Assembly (NCBI GenBank): GCA_020637055.1
Contig: JACJWR010000003.1
Location: 248,001 to 312,000, forward strand
Direction of reading: 5' to 3'
DNA length: 64,000 bases
From: Actinomycetota bacterium
Lineage (GTDB): Bacteria > Actinomycetota > Actinomycetes > S36-B12 > UBA10799
The translations under genes were made by a program, and so were the position numbers. The notes beneath the pieces are model-generated. The model was not told the DNA's origin and searched no databases. It saw only the letters and a program-made list of their open reading frames with translations. The number at the start of each line of letters is the position of its first letter. The stretch's first letter is position 1. Of the stretch, positions 51,414 to 61,823 are shown in pieces.

Positions 51414-51420
51414 GTCAGTC

Positions 51421-51801
51421 ATGACATACGTCTTGGGCGGTCTCGCCGATTTCCCGCTGGACAAGGCCACCTCGGTGAAAGCCGGTGGCACCTCCTACGT
51501 CGTGGTGCGCAGTTCAGAGGCGCCCGACGACGTCTGCGTCGTCGTCAACAAGTGTCCCCACGCCGGGCTCAGCCTCACCAAAGGGCCGCGCGGCGAGTAC
51601 GCCGACGGGGTCATCACCTGTCCCTGGCACAACTCCCGATTCGACGTGTGCACCGGTGAGAACCTCGACTGGACTCCCGGTGTGGCGGGGATCGCGGTTC
51701 CCCGCTGGTCGCGGAAGTTGATCGCCATGGGCAAGTCTCCCGCTCCGTTGGAGGTGGTCGCAGTGACCATCGAAGACGGCAAAGTCGTCATCGACCCCTG
51801 A
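51421..51801 (+). CDS. Rieske [2Fe-2S] ferredoxin-type protein
   Basis: A 126-aa stand-alone Rieske protein with Cys45-Pro-His47 (NKCPHAGL) and Cys67-Pro-Trp-His70 (TCPWHNSRFDV), the full ligand set. There is no membrane anchor or signal peptide, so it is a soluble electron carrier, perhaps for an oxygenase or reductase encoded elsewhere. Start ATG 51421 is supported by the leaderless -10 box. Its 3' end overlaps the converging GGDEF gene by 14 bp. Confidence 0.93.
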   Translation: MTYVLGGLADFPLDKATSVKAGGTSYVVVRSSEAPDDVCVVVNKCPHAGLSLTKGPRGEYADGVITCPWHNSRFDVCTGENLDWTPGVAGIAVPRWSRKLIAMGKSPAPLEVVAVTIEDGKVVIDP

Positions 51802-53230
51802 AGGTGTTGGCTGCCACCACAACGCGGTCGCGCCCTTCGTCCTTAGCCCGGTAGAGCGCCTGATCGGCGCGGCGCAGCGTTTTGGTGACGGGTTCGCCGT
51901 CGATGAATTCGGCGGCCCCGATCGACACTGTCACGCCTGCCGGGGTGCTGTGGCGGATCCGGTCGAGTTGCTCCCGGGCTTCGGCGAGGCTGGTGCCGGC
52001 CAAGATGAGGCCGAATTCCTCCCCGCCGTAGCGGGCCAGAATGTCTCCTCGTGTGAGGTGCGCCTCCCAGGCGCGGGCGGCGGATGCGAGCATGCGGTCG
52101 CCGGCCTGATGGCCGAAGGTGTCGTTGAAGTCCTTGAAGTGATCGAGGTCGAGGATGGCCACGGTCAACGGCGCGCCGGTCTTGTCGGAGAGATTGGCGG
52201 CCTGCACTAGATCGTGATCCCAGGCCCGCCGATTCGGTAGCCCGGTGAGCGCGTCCTCGCGTGCTTTGTTCGCGAGGGCGTTGGACTGACGCTGCACCTT
52301 CAGCAGCAGCAGGGTGACGCGGGCCAGGAGCAACAGCACGACCAGGCCGTTCGCCAGCGCCAGCCAGCGGGTCAGCCATTCGGCGTCGGCGAAGGCTGCG
52401 ATGGCCAGCAGCATGGGAGTGGTCAGGACTCCGATCCCGGCGAACAGACCGAGTCCCAGGCTCAACTTGAACGTCTTGCTCGGGGCCCGTGAGGTGGGTC
52501 GTCCGGCGCCCGGCGCGGTGACCGCGAGCACGTAGGTCAGCAGCGCTGCTGTCCAAAGCACCTCGAACGACTCGGCGGATCCATCCACCGGACGCAACAA
52601 CTGCATCTGATACCAGAGATCGGACACCAGGAACAGGCCGGTCGCCAGCGCGAGCAGGACCAAGGCCAAGTTGGTCCACCGCAGCCCCTGCAAGATCCGG
52701 ATGAAGAGCGCGAGGAGTACCAGGTCGAGCAGCGGATAGGTCACCGTGAGCACCAGGGTCAAACTCTGGGCGCTTGCGTCGATGAGGGCGGGGCCCAACA
52801 CGTAGGCGGCGATGACCGAGGAGACCGCGATGGTCACGATTCCGGTATCGATCCAGGTCTCGATGCCGCGCCCGGGAAGCAACTGTCGGAGCAGCAGGGA
52901 GAGGCCGAGGATCATGAACAGGTACGACGCGAAGTAGGGGATGTCCGACAGCGCTGGGGAGAGGGCTTCGCTGCGGGTGGCTAGCTCGAGGTCGTAGAGC
53001 ACATCTCCGAGCACCGTCATCGTCATGGATGCCCAGAACAGCAGCCAGACGTTCCTGGTTTGCCGAGGAAGGCGCAGGGCGGCAACCAGGAACACCAAAC
53101 AACCGACGATTCCGACAATCCTGGCCAGCAGGGATGTCTGAGTCGGCTCAGTCGGAACCAGCAGCAACATGGCAAGGACGCCGACGACGGCAGCGAGGCC
53201 GAACCACCACCTACCAGAAGGACCGGCCAT
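51788..53230 (-). CDS. Membrane diguanylate cyclase (GGDEF)
   Basis: A 480-aa protein with about ten hydrophobic helices (1-310; periodic helices starting with WWFGLAAVVGVLAMLLLVPT) and a C-terminal GGDEF domain with RYGGEEFGLILAG (GGEEF variant, active-compatible) and NRRAWDHDLVQAA. No EAL domain. The many-helix N-terminus is probably a membrane sensor. A GGGAGGA ribosome site precedes the ATG. It is about 4 kb from the GGDEF-EAL protein, so c-di-GMP turnover genes cluster loosely here. Confidence 0.93.
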   Translation of the reverse strand: MAGPSGRWWFGLAAVVGVLAMLLLVPTEPTQTSLLARIVGIVGCLVFLVAALRLPRQTRNVWLLFWASMTMTVLGDVLYDLELATRSEALSPALSDIPYFASYLFMILGLSLLLRQLLPGRGIETWIDTGIVTIAVSSVIAAYVLGPALIDASAQSLTLVLTVTYPLLDLVLLALFIRILQGLRWTNLALVLLALATGLFLVSDLWYQMQLLRPVDGSAESFEVLWTAALLTYVLAVTAPGAGRPTSRAPSKTFKLSLGLGLFAGIGVLTTPMLLAIAAFADAEWLTRWLALANGLVVLLLLARVTLLLLKVQRQSNALANKAREDALTGLPNRRAWDHDLVQAANLSDKTGAPLTVAILDLDHFKDFNDTFGHQAGDRMLASAARAWEAHLTRGDILARYGGEEFGLILAGTSLAEAREQLDRIRHSTPAGVTVSIGAAEFIDGEPVTKTLRRADQALYRAKDEGRDRVVVAANTFRGR

Positions 53231-53296
53231 GCGGGCGTCCTCCCTTGCAGCGAACCGGTGATCGTCAGCACTTAAGCATAGGCGCGCGCACGGCCG

Positions 53297-54595
53297 GTGA
53301 CAGTTCCGGAAAGCACCCGATCGCGGTGGGTCAGAGGCCAGACTTGGCGGGTGGACGATCGCGATGACGTGGAACTGATGATCGGCCGACTCGGACTGGC
53401 GATGCTCGCCGCAGGATACGCCGTGACCGACGTGACGGCGGAACTGCGCAGGGTGGCGAATAGTGCGGGTCGGGCCGAGATGTCGATCGGCGCCCTGCCG
53501 AACGCGATCCTGGTCGACGATCCGGCGGTGCAGCGGGCTCGGGTGGCCGATATGGCGGCGGGTACCGAGTATCGATTCGACCAGTGCCAGCGGGTGGGGA
53601 TCGTCGCCGGTCGGGCGGCCGTCGGCGAGTTGACGCCTTCCGCTGTGATCGCCGAATTGGATGCGGTCGCGGCCATGCCGCCGAGGTATCCGGCATGGCT
53701 GGTTGTGGTGGGTTTCGGAGCCATAGCCGCGGGTGTGTCCGCTGTCTTCCGAACCACCTGGGGGGCGCTGGCGGTCGATCTCGGAGTCGGTCTGGTGGTG
53801 GGCGTGTTGATGGTCGTCCTGGGTCGCTTCCCGAGACTGACCGGACTGCTGCCGGTGGCGTTGGGTTTCGCCTCGGCGGCCTTGGTCTTCGGAGCGTCGC
53901 AGCTGCTCGGTTTGCCGCCGGTGCCGCTATTCGCGGTCTTCGCTCCGATCGTCGTGCTGGTGCCGGGCGCCACCATCACCAACGCGGTCATCGAACTTGC
54001 CGCCGGCGACGTGGTGTCCGGAGGCGGTCGACTCGTCGCGGGTTTGGTGACCTGGGTGATGCTGCTGCTGGGCGTGATGTTGGGTGGTGCCGCCGTGGGT
54101 GTGACCGGGGCCGAACTCGCCGAGTCCCTGGTCGGTCCGCTACCGCTCTGGTCGGCCCTCGTGGGTCTGGTGGTGATGGCGGTCGGAATCACCTGGACGG
54201 GCAGTGCCTCGGCCAAGTTGGGGTTCGTCGTCGCGGTGGTCCTGCTGCTCACCTTCGGTATCGTGGCGGCCGTCTCCACGCTGGTGGGCTACCAGATCGC
54301 CAGCGGGATCGCCGCGGCGATCATGCTGGTTGCCACGCGACTGACGGAGCGTCGGCACAGTGAGTTGCCGGCCATCGTGACTTTCCGGCCAGCCTTTTGG
54401 TTGTTGGTCCCCGGATCGCTCGGACTGGCTTCGTTGGCTCAGGTGACGACGTCTGGGGCGGGAGTGACCGAGGCCTTCTTGGTGCCGGTGATCGGCACCA
54501 TCGTGGCCATCACGTTGGGTGTGCAGGTGGGGGCGGTGGCGAGTGAAGCCCTGCTGCGCGCCCGGAGGGACTCGAACCCCCAACCAGCCGGGTAG
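53297..54595 (+). CDS. Threonine/serine exporter-like membrane protein (ThrE family)
   Basis: A 432-aa protein. An N-terminal cytoplasmic region (about 25-115, GRLGLAMLAAGYAVTDVTAELRRV) is followed by about ten helices in two halves, matching the ThrE (PF06738-type) amino-acid exporters. Start GTG 53297 is uncertain; a later start is possible. The last 13 codons (RRDSNPQPAG end) lie on the antisense strand of the tRNA-Arg gene, and the stop codon falls inside the tRNA. The tail has no homology expected and may be a consequence of the tRNA position. Confidence 0.88.
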   Translation: MTVPESTRSRWVRGQTWRVDDRDDVELMIGRLGLAMLAAGYAVTDVTAELRRVANSAGRAEMSIGALPNAILVDDPAVQRARVADMAAGTEYRFDQCQRVGIVAGRAAVGELTPSAVIAELDAVAAMPPRYPAWLVVVGFGAIAAGVSAVFRTTWGALAVDLGVGLVVGVLMVVLGRFPRLTGLLPVALGFASAALVFGASQLLGLPPVPLFAVFAPIVVLVPGATITNAVIELAAGDVVSGGGRLVAGLVTWVMLLLGVMLGGAAVGVTGAELAESLVGPLPLWSALVGLVVMAVGITWTGSASAKLGFVVAVVLLLTFGIVAAVSTLVGYQIASGIAAAIMLVATRLTERRHSELPAIVTFRPAFWLLVPGSLGLASLAQVTTSGAGVTEAFLVPVIGTIVAITLGVQVGAVASEALLRARRDSNPQPAG

Positions 54596-54629
54596 AAACC
54601 GGCGGCTCTATCCGTTGAGCTACGGGCGC
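54557..54629 (-). tRNA. tRNA-Arg (TCT anticodon)
   Basis: The 73-nt cloverleaf on the minus strand has acceptor GCGCCCG/CGGGCGC, D-arm GCTC/GAGC, anticodon arm GCCGG/CCGGC with loop TTTCTAC (anticodon TCT), T-arm GGGGG/CCCTC with TTCGAGT, and discriminator G. CCA is not encoded. It reads AGA (and AGG by wobble), rare codons in GC-rich genomes. Its 3' 39 bases are antisense to the end of the ThrE-like gene. Confidence 0.96.
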
Positions 54630-54729
54630 CGGGGGAGTCGACTGCGCGTCCGACTTGCCGTGGCCGCGTGCCGCTCCGCCGCCGGCGAGCCTATCGCGCC
54701 ACCCTGCGAGGCCTTCGGTGGGCGCGGCG

Positions 54730-55719
54730 TCAGGGGTACGGCCAGGCGTTCTCTTTGCAGCCCTGCAGGCTGATCGACTGCTGTTGCATCACTGGCGCCA
54801 GCTCACCCTCGGCGGCGCAGAACTCATGGTTGTAGCCCAGTCCGTGGCCCACCTCGTGGTTGATCAGGTACGAGCGGTACGTACCGAGATCGGTGAACTC
54901 CGGAGTGGCAGCGAACCAACGATCGGCATTGAGCATCGTGTGGACGCCGTCCCAGCAGGAGTACATCCCCTCGGTGTCCAGGCCGACCCGTCCGCACATG
55001 TCGTCCACCACGGCGGGAGGTGCGAGAACGATGCGAATCGAGGCCTCCGTCGGCCGATCGATTCGTTGGAACGCGCGGGAACCGTCCGCCACCCAACCGT
55101 TACCGGTGTTGCCCAGGGTGGCCTCCACTGCAGTCACAAACGTCGGCATCTCGGCTGCGAGCGACGCCTCGGCCTCAACCGTGTAAGTGAAGAGGGCCAC
55201 TTGCTCGGGGCCGACGATCGGTCCGCTGCCGGGGGCGACAGTGGTGGGGGGTAGCCCATCGTCGTTGGACACCAGTTCGACAACCGGGGCCGTTGCGACT
55301 ACGACCTCTCCGCCGGACGGTGCCGGCTCAGGGGCTTGACCCGCGCCGGCTGCCGCAGCGTCAGTCCCGCCGGCCGCCGCAGCGTCAGTCCCGCCGGAAG
55401 TACCGTCCGCAGCGGTGGAGGGGATGGGGGTAGCCGACGTCGAGGGCGGCGGCGAAGTTGTGGTCTGGGGAACTGGGGATGCGGTGACGTTCCCGAGCGT
55501 GGCGGGGGTCAGTGACGGCTCAGCCGGCACCGCCGGCGGCGGTCCGATGGCGATGGTGTCGCCTTCGGGTTGGGGTACCTGCGTGAACTGGGCCAGGGCA
55601 CCCATCCCCAACAGCGCACCGGCGGTGGCGAGGGCGGCGACAAGTGCCACGCGGCCGCGTCTGGTGAGCGTGGGATGCTCGGGGCGCCCGCCCCAGTCGT
55701 CGGACGTGCTCGGCGGCAT
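54730..55719 (-). CDS. DUF3152 protein, zinc-metalloprotease-like
   Basis: A 329-aa protein with an N-terminal membrane anchor (VALVAALATAGALLGMGAL, about 23-42), a Ser/Thr/Pro/Ala-rich spacer (about 50-165) containing a duplicated GGTDAAAA, and a C-terminal DUF3152 domain (about 170-329). The domain has VDDMCGRVGLDTEGMYSCW and the zinc motif HEVGHGLGYNH (HExxHxxGxxH) near residue 292. Two or more Cys pairs suggest an extracytoplasmic fold. Metalloprotease function is inferred from the motif. ATG 55719 has GGAGCG 5 nt upstream. Confidence 0.92.
   Translation of the reverse strand: MPPSTSDDWGGRPEHPTLTRRGRVALVAALATAGALLGMGALAQFTQVPQPEGDTIAIGPPPAVPAEPSLTPATLGNVTASPVPQTTTSPPPSTSATPIPSTAADGTSGGTDAAAAGGTDAAAAGAGQAPEPAPSGGEVVVATAPVVELVSNDDGLPPTTVAPGSGPIVGPEQVALFTYTVEAEASLAAEMPTFVTAVEATLGNTGNGWVADGSRAFQRIDRPTEASIRIVLAPPAVVDDMCGRVGLDTEGMYSCWDGVHTMLNADRWFAATPEFTDLGTYRSYLINHEVGHGLGYNHEFCAAEGELAPVMQQQSISLQGCKENAWPYP
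55352..55397 (-). repeat. 24-bp tandem repeat in the DUF3152 spacer
   Basis: GCCGCAGCGTCAGTCCCGCCGG (22 bp) occurs at 55352-55373 and 55376-55397, period 24 bp, coding for the repeated GGTDAAAA peptide. In-frame duplication of the surface spacer. Confidence 0.85.
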
Positions 55720-55855
55720 GAACGCTCCATCGACTCGACTCTTGTGTGCGGGCTCCAACAACGTTACCCCCAGGTTCAGTCAGATCGGGAGCATTGCGTC
55801 CGAATCCGGTGGGACTGCAGGGCCCACCGCCTCCCGTGCCACGTGTCGACTGCGC

Positions 55856-56230
55856 CTACTCAGGCGTGATCTCGATCCCGATCGAACCGGCGGAACCACG
55901 GATCGAACTGGCCAAGGTCATCACCTTTCCCACCAGGCCGTAGCGCTTCTTCACCAGTGATTCGATGCGCCGCGATTCGTCCTCGTCAAGCAGGACCGCG
56001 GTGCCCGGCACCTGCTCACCGGTGAGGTTGCCGCGCATGTCGCACGGCGCCAGCAGCACGTCCGGATTGTTTCGAAGACGCTTGACCTTGCCGGAGTCCC
56101 GCTGGGTGGTGACGTAGAGGTGATCGCCTTCCCGCACCACCCACACCGGAGTCGCCACCGGGTCTCCGGTCTTGCGGAACGTGGTCAATGAGAGGTACTT
56201 GCCGCTCGAAAGCCGGGTGAGTTCGTCCAC
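55856..56230 (-). CDS. PPOX-class (F420-dependent-type) flavin/deazaflavin protein
   Basis: A 124-aa split-barrel protein of the pyridoxamine-5'-phosphate oxidase-like superfamily. LSLTTFRKTGDPVATPVWVV, LYVTTQRDSGKVKRLRNNPDVLLAPCDMRGN and the C-terminal MTLASSIRGSAGSIGIEITPE match the mycobacterial F420-dependent reductase branch. Cofactor choice (F420 or FMN) cannot be proven here. The GTG start at 56230 is decided by a leaderless TAGGGT box 7 nt upstream. Confidence 0.9.
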   Translation of the reverse strand: MDELTRLSSGKYLSLTTFRKTGDPVATPVWVVREGDHLYVTTQRDSGKVKRLRNNPDVLLAPCDMRGNLTGEQVPGTAVLLDEDESRRIESLVKKRYGLVGKVMTLASSIRGSAGSIGIEITPE

Positions 56231-56237
56231 GCAAGTG

Positions 56238-56243
56238 ACCCTA
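56238..56243 (-). promoter_or_regulatory. Leaderless -10 box (TAGGGT)
   Basis: On the minus strand TAGGGT-CACTTGC-GTG (7 nt) precedes the PPOX-class gene. Confidence 0.55.
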
Positions 56244-56368
56244 GCCGACCCAGCGGATCGAACTTTTCCACAGCGGTAGAAACGCCCCTACCCAGGGCGT
56301 ACGCGCTGCGACAGAGTTGATGCCACGCGGACCGGATCCGCGCCAGCAGATCAGTCGAGGGGGAGCTC

Positions 56369-56869
56369 ATGCACGCCATCACCACAGCAATGATCGGGAC
56401 AGCGGTCACCGATGTTCGCCACGCCATCACCCAGTCCGGGCTGTCGATGGCACGGTTTCGGATGGTGAGCCAACCGAGGCGATTCGACGCTTCGGTCGGC
56501 ACGTACGTCGATCAGGAGGCGTCCTTCGTCACGGTGTTCGCCTGGCGCGCGATGGCCGACCACATCGCCACCAGCATCCGCAAGGGGGATCCCGTGGTGG
56601 TGGTCGGAAGGATGCGCGTGCGGGAGTGGAGCGACGATGGCCGCCCGCGGGTCACCGTGGAGGTGGACGCTCAATCCGTCGGTCACGATCTGTCGCGCGG
56701 CACAGCCCGATTCGCCCGCAACACCCGACGCCAGCAGCCGGACTCCGAACCGGGTGAATCCGGCGCCGAGTTGTCCGTCGTGGATGGTCACGCTGCGCCC
56801 GCGCCAGACGCTTCACGCGCGGCCGCGCCCGTGCCCGGTGGCGCCGAGGTGCGCGCCGTCCCAGCCTGA
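56369..56869 (+). CDS. ssb: Second single-stranded DNA-binding protein (SSBb-like)
   Basis: A 166-aa OB-fold protein with an N-terminal SSB domain (about 1-110; FRMVSQPRRFD, ASFVTVFAWRAMADHIATSI, VVVVGRMRVREW, VDAQSVGHDLS). The C-terminal tail is low-complexity and lacks the acidic DDDIPF-like tip of canonical SSB, so it is likely a non-essential paralogue. The match in size and following gene (ettA) fits M. tuberculosis Rv2478c. A GGGGGAG site lies 6 nt before ATG 56369. Confidence 0.9.
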   Translation: MHAITTAMIGTAVTDVRHAITQSGLSMARFRMVSQPRRFDASVGTYVDQEASFVTVFAWRAMADHIATSIRKGDPVVVVGRMRVREWSDDGRPRVTVEVDAQSVGHDLSRGTARFARNTRRQQPDSEPGESGAELSVVDGHAAPAPDASRAAAPVPGGAEVRAVPA

Positions 56870-56908
56870 CCACAGGCAGGTGCGCGTCGGCGACTAGGGT
56901 TTGGAACC

Positions 56909-58603
<1,695 letters not shown>

Positions 58604-58607
58604 CCCG

Positions 58608-59018
58608 GTGCTCTCCACCCGGGTCCTCGCCCAGATGCGCTGGTCGGACATGGACGCGCTGGGTCACGTCCACAACGCCGCGTTCCTCAACTACTTCGAA
58701 CTCGCCCGCGCCCAACTGGTTTTCTCCGCGCTGCGTCTGCCGGGCGACTACGGCATCGGGCTGGTGGTGCGGCGGCATGAGATCGACTACGTGCGGCAAC
58801 TGATCTATCGACCGACCCCGGTGGCCGTCGAGACCTCCGTGGCGGCGGTGGGCCGGACCTCCCTGACACTGACCGGTTGGGTGGGCGAACCGGACGAGGA
58901 CATCCGCTACGCCGCCATCACCACGGTGCTGGTGGCCGTCGATCCGTCCGACGGCGCCGCGGTCGGGATACCGGATCCGATTCGAGAGGCACTGCTCGCC
59001 GACAGCGGTGAGAATTGA
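58608..59018 (+). CDS. 4HBT hotdog acyl-CoA thioesterase
   Basis: A 136-aa hotdog protein of the YbgC/FadM-like group: RVLAQMRWSDMDALGHVHNAAFLNYFELARAQL contains the catalytic Asp (WSDMDALGHVHN) and the following helix. It starts with GTG 58608, 4 bp after the ettA stop. In the mycobacterial order this position corresponds to Rv2475c, so the gene is part of a conserved block. Confidence 0.92.
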   Translation: MLSTRVLAQMRWSDMDALGHVHNAAFLNYFELARAQLVFSALRLPGDYGIGLVVRRHEIDYVRQLIYRPTPVAVETSVAAVGRTSLTLTGWVGEPDEDIRYAAITTVLVAVDPSDGAAVGIPDPIREALLADSGEN

Positions 59019-59021
59019 GCC

Positions 59022-59687
59022 ATGACTTCGGTGATGTTGTCCAAGGACGCCAGACTGCACCTCGCCTCAGCGCTGCAGAAGTTCGTTCGCTGGGACTCCG
59101 GAAGCGTGGTGCGACTGCTCACCACCGACCGCGCGTTGGGGATCTATGCAGACGCGCCGATGGGCGTGCTGGTGTTCATTGCGGTACCGCTGGCGGAACC
59201 ACCGGAGCAGACGCTCGACCGGCCGGTGTCCGCGCACCGTCTGCGCGACGTCTTGGGCGAATTGGCCTCGCCCGCGGGCGATCCCGGTCCCGTTCCGGTG
59301 CGCCTTCCCGATGCCCGAGACATGCCCCCGGCGCTGGCCGCGATACCGAGCCGGGACGGTTGGATCCCGGCCGAGAAGGCGACGGCGGCTGAAGTTGCCA
59401 CGGCCGTGGACACTGCCTTGGACGACCTCCAGCGTGCCACCGACGCGGAATCCGACGACGCCTCGAAACGTGCTGTGGCTGAGCGGTGGTGGGATACCCC
59501 GTCCTGGGGCGGGATGCCGCTGAAGGCGCTGCACGCGGCCAAGTCGTTGGGCATGTTGGCGCACCCGGGAGCGCGCATCGAGTCGGCCACGAGGGCCGGC
59601 TGGAAGCGGCTGCAATCACCGGCGGGGCAAGTGTTCGTCGCTCCGCCAGCCTCCTACGCGGGCATCCCGCTCTCGGTGGTCAAGTAG
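59022..59687 (+). CDS. Conserved actinobacterial protein of unknown function (Rv2474c-like position)
   Basis: A 221-aa soluble protein with no motif that I recognise. It is Ala/Pro-rich, with a conserved-looking end (WGGMPLKALHAAKSLGMLAHPGARI and PAGQVFVAPPASYAGIPLSVVK) and an opening SKDARLHLASALQKFVRWDSGSVVRLL. It starts 3 bp after the thioesterase stop and overlaps the converging alpha-glucosidase by 8 bp. By position and length it corresponds to M. tuberculosis Rv2474c (about 217 aa), from memory. Confidence 0.8.
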   Translation: MTSVMLSKDARLHLASALQKFVRWDSGSVVRLLTTDRALGIYADAPMGVLVFIAVPLAEPPEQTLDRPVSAHRLRDVLGELASPAGDPGPVPVRLPDARDMPPALAAIPSRDGWIPAEKATAAEVATAVDTALDDLQRATDAESDDASKRAVAERWWDTPSWGGMPLKALHAAKSLGMLAHPGARIESATRAGWKRLQSPAGQVFVAPPASYAGIPLSVVK

Positions 59688-61422
59688 GAAGTTCACCGTT
59701 CGGGGCGGCTTCCAACCACACCGCACAGTCGGGCGGTACCGAGAGACCCTCCTCGGTGGCCCGTACCTGGCGGCGCCGACCACCGGAGGCGACGATCAGC
59801 CGCCAGTCCCCGGGCACCGTCACTTCACGCCGTCCGCAGTTGAGCACGACACGCACGTTCGGCGGACCCATACGATCGAAGCAGAGCACATCGGCATCGC
59901 CGACCTCCACCCACGCCAGCGTCCCGGCAGCTGGTTCGAAGTTGCCCATGCCGAGAGCGGGATGGGATCGTCGCACCGCCAGCAGCCGACGGTAGAGCGT
60001 CGGGACGGACTCGGGATCGAGCCGGTCACCAGGTTCGCGGCTGCTCGTGTCGCGGGCGAACCGTGCCCAACTGGCCGGTTGGGGCAACCAGGACTCCGCA
60101 CCCGGCCCGAAGCCGTAACTCGGGTGGTCGGCGATCCATGGCAGCGGAACCCGGCAGCCGTCTCGGCCCAGTTGCTCGCCGGAGGTGCGGAAGAAGATGG
60201 GATCGGCGCGGCTTTCGGGCGGCAGGTTGAACACTTCCGGCAGCCCGAGTTCCTCACCTTGGTAGAGGTAGGCCGGACCCGGCAACCCGAGCATGAACGT
60301 CGTCATGGCCCGGGCCCGCAGCAAGGCCAGTTCGGGTCGGTCGCTGAATCTGGAGGCGTGGCGGGTGACGTCGTGATTGCTCAGCACCCAGGTGGTCGGG
60401 GCGCCGACCAGGCCGTTGGCGTACAACGACCCGTCTACGATCTCGCGGATTCCTGCGGCGTGCCAGGGGACTTTGAGGAAGTCGAAATTGAAGACCGTGT
60501 GGAGCTCGTCGGGTCGCACATAGGCGGCCTGTCGGGCCGGGGTGGTGACCCAGACCTCGCCGCAGAAGACTCGTGGTTCGGGGTAGTCGTCCGCGATCTG
60601 CCGCCAGGACCGGAAGATCTCGTGCACTTCGGGTTGATCCCAGCAGGGAGCAGGTTGCACGTCCTCGAAGAGCCGCACCGCACCTTCCTCCGGCACTTGC
60701 CCAACCGAGGCCAACGAGGGGTAGCCGTCGGCCTTCACCAGCCCATGCGCCACGTCGATGCGGAATCCGTCCACACCACGGTCGAACCAGAACCGCAATG
60801 TGGCTGCCATTTCGGCGGCCACGTCGGGGTGGGACCAGTTGAGGTCGGGTTGGGAATCATCGAACAGATGCAGGTACCAGTAGCCGGTCGGTGTGCCGTC
60901 GCGGGACACGATCGGCGACCACGCCGGACCGCCGAACACCGACACCCAATCGTTCGGCGGCTGCCCGCCATCCGGGCCGGTTCCCGGTTGGACGTGGTAG
61001 CGATCCCAGGCCGGGTCGCCCGGCGGGGTGGCGGCGGCTTCGACGAACCAGCGGTGGGCCACGCTCGTGTGGTTGGGCACGATGTCCACGATCACGCGCA
61101 GGTCGAGTTCGTGTGCCCGCTCGATGAGTCGTTCGGCGTCGGCGAGGGTGCCGAACAGCGGGTCGACGTCGCGGTAGTCGGCCACGTCGTAACCGCCGTC
61201 GTTCTGCGGGGAGACGTAGAAGGGCGTGAGCCACACCGCGTCGACTCCGAGATCGGCGATCGCGTCCAACCGGGAGGTGATGCCGGGTAGGTCGCCGATT
61301 CCGTCGCCGTCGGAGTCCGCGAACGATCGCACGTAGATCTGGTACACCACCGCGTCCCGCCACCACTGGGCCTCCGCGGCGTCGGTTGCCGGCGTCGGGC
61401 GATCGCCGGTGGCAGAAGTCAT
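59680..61422 (-). CDS. aglA: GH13 alpha-glucosidase/oligo-1,6-glucosidase-like
   Basis: A 580-aa GH13 enzyme. Catalytic regions: region I DIVPNHTS, region II GFRIDVAH (nucleophile Asp), region III CGEVWV (acid Glu) and region IV SNHDVTRHASR (stabilising Asp). DAVVYQIYVRSFADSDGDGIGDL at the start is typical of the oligo-1,6-glucosidase/AglA branch that acts on short alpha-glucans. ATG 61422 overlaps the glbO stop by 4 bp and has GGAGG upstream. This glbO-aglA pairing is as in M. tuberculosis Rv2470-Rv2471. Confidence 0.95.
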   Translation of the reverse strand: MTSATGDRPTPATDAAEAQWWRDAVVYQIYVRSFADSDGDGIGDLPGITSRLDAIADLGVDAVWLTPFYVSPQNDGGYDVADYRDVDPLFGTLADAERLIERAHELDLRVIVDIVPNHTSVAHRWFVEAAATPPGDPAWDRYHVQPGTGPDGGQPPNDWVSVFGGPAWSPIVSRDGTPTGYWYLHLFDDSQPDLNWSHPDVAAEMAATLRFWFDRGVDGFRIDVAHGLVKADGYPSLASVGQVPEEGAVRLFEDVQPAPCWDQPEVHEIFRSWRQIADDYPEPRVFCGEVWVTTPARQAAYVRPDELHTVFNFDFLKVPWHAAGIREIVDGSLYANGLVGAPTTWVLSNHDVTRHASRFSDRPELALLRARAMTTFMLGLPGPAYLYQGEELGLPEVFNLPPESRADPIFFRTSGEQLGRDGCRVPLPWIADHPSYGFGPGAESWLPQPASWARFARDTSSREPGDRLDPESVPTLYRRLLAVRRSHPALGMGNFEPAAGTLAWVEVGDADVLCFDRMGPPNVRVVLNCGRREVTVPGDWRLIVASGGRRRQVRATEEGLSVPPDCAVWLEAAPNGELPT

Positions 61423-61823
61423 CGAGGTGCCTCCAGGAAGCCGGTGTTCACCATGGCGTAGGCGGCGTTGTACAGGTAGTTCCACATCTGGGCATCGAGT
61501 TCGGGAGGAAGCTCTCGGGCGTCCAGCGCCGCACGCATGTGGAGCAACCAGCGGTCACGGGCCTGCGGGTCCACTTCGTAGGGCGCGTGGCGCATCCGCA
61601 ATCGAGGGTGTCCCCGCTGCTCGGAGTACGTCGTTGGCCCACCCCAGTACTGTTCCAGGAAAAGTCGAAGGCGCTCGGCGGCCGGCGCCAAGTCGGCTTC
61701 CGGATACATGGGCCGCAGCACATCGTCTCCGGCCACCCCTGCGTAGAAGTCGGCCACGAGTTGAGCGAAGAACTCGTGGCCGCCGAACCTGTCGAAGGGC
61801 CGATCCGTTGTGTCCACGCCCAT
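61419..61823 (-). CDS. glbO: Truncated hemoglobin, group II (GlbO)
   Basis: A 134-aa group II 2-on-2 globin. LRMRHAPYEVDPQARDRWLLHM carries the proximal His (F8) in RHAPY, and MWNYLYNAAYAMVNTGF carries the family Trp at G8. FYAGVAGDDVLRPMYPEADLAPAAERLRLFLEQYWGG is the CD-E helix region with conserved Tyr/Phe. It binds O2 and may detoxify NO or supply O2 to oxygenases. ATG 61823 overlaps the preceding gene by one base (TGATG), and the gene overlaps aglA by 4 bp. Confidence 0.95.
   Translation of the reverse strand: MGVDTTDRPFDRFGGHEFFAQLVADFYAGVAGDDVLRPMYPEADLAPAAERLRLFLEQYWGGPTTYSEQRGHPRLRMRHAPYEVDPQARDRWLLHMRAALDARELPPELDAQMWNYLYNAAYAMVNTGFLEAPR

Noticed and set aside
54581..54595. Terminal peptide RRDSNPQPAG as a functional C-terminus of the exporter
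   Set aside because: The peptide is simply the antisense translation of conserved tRNA sequence and should not be read as a domain.
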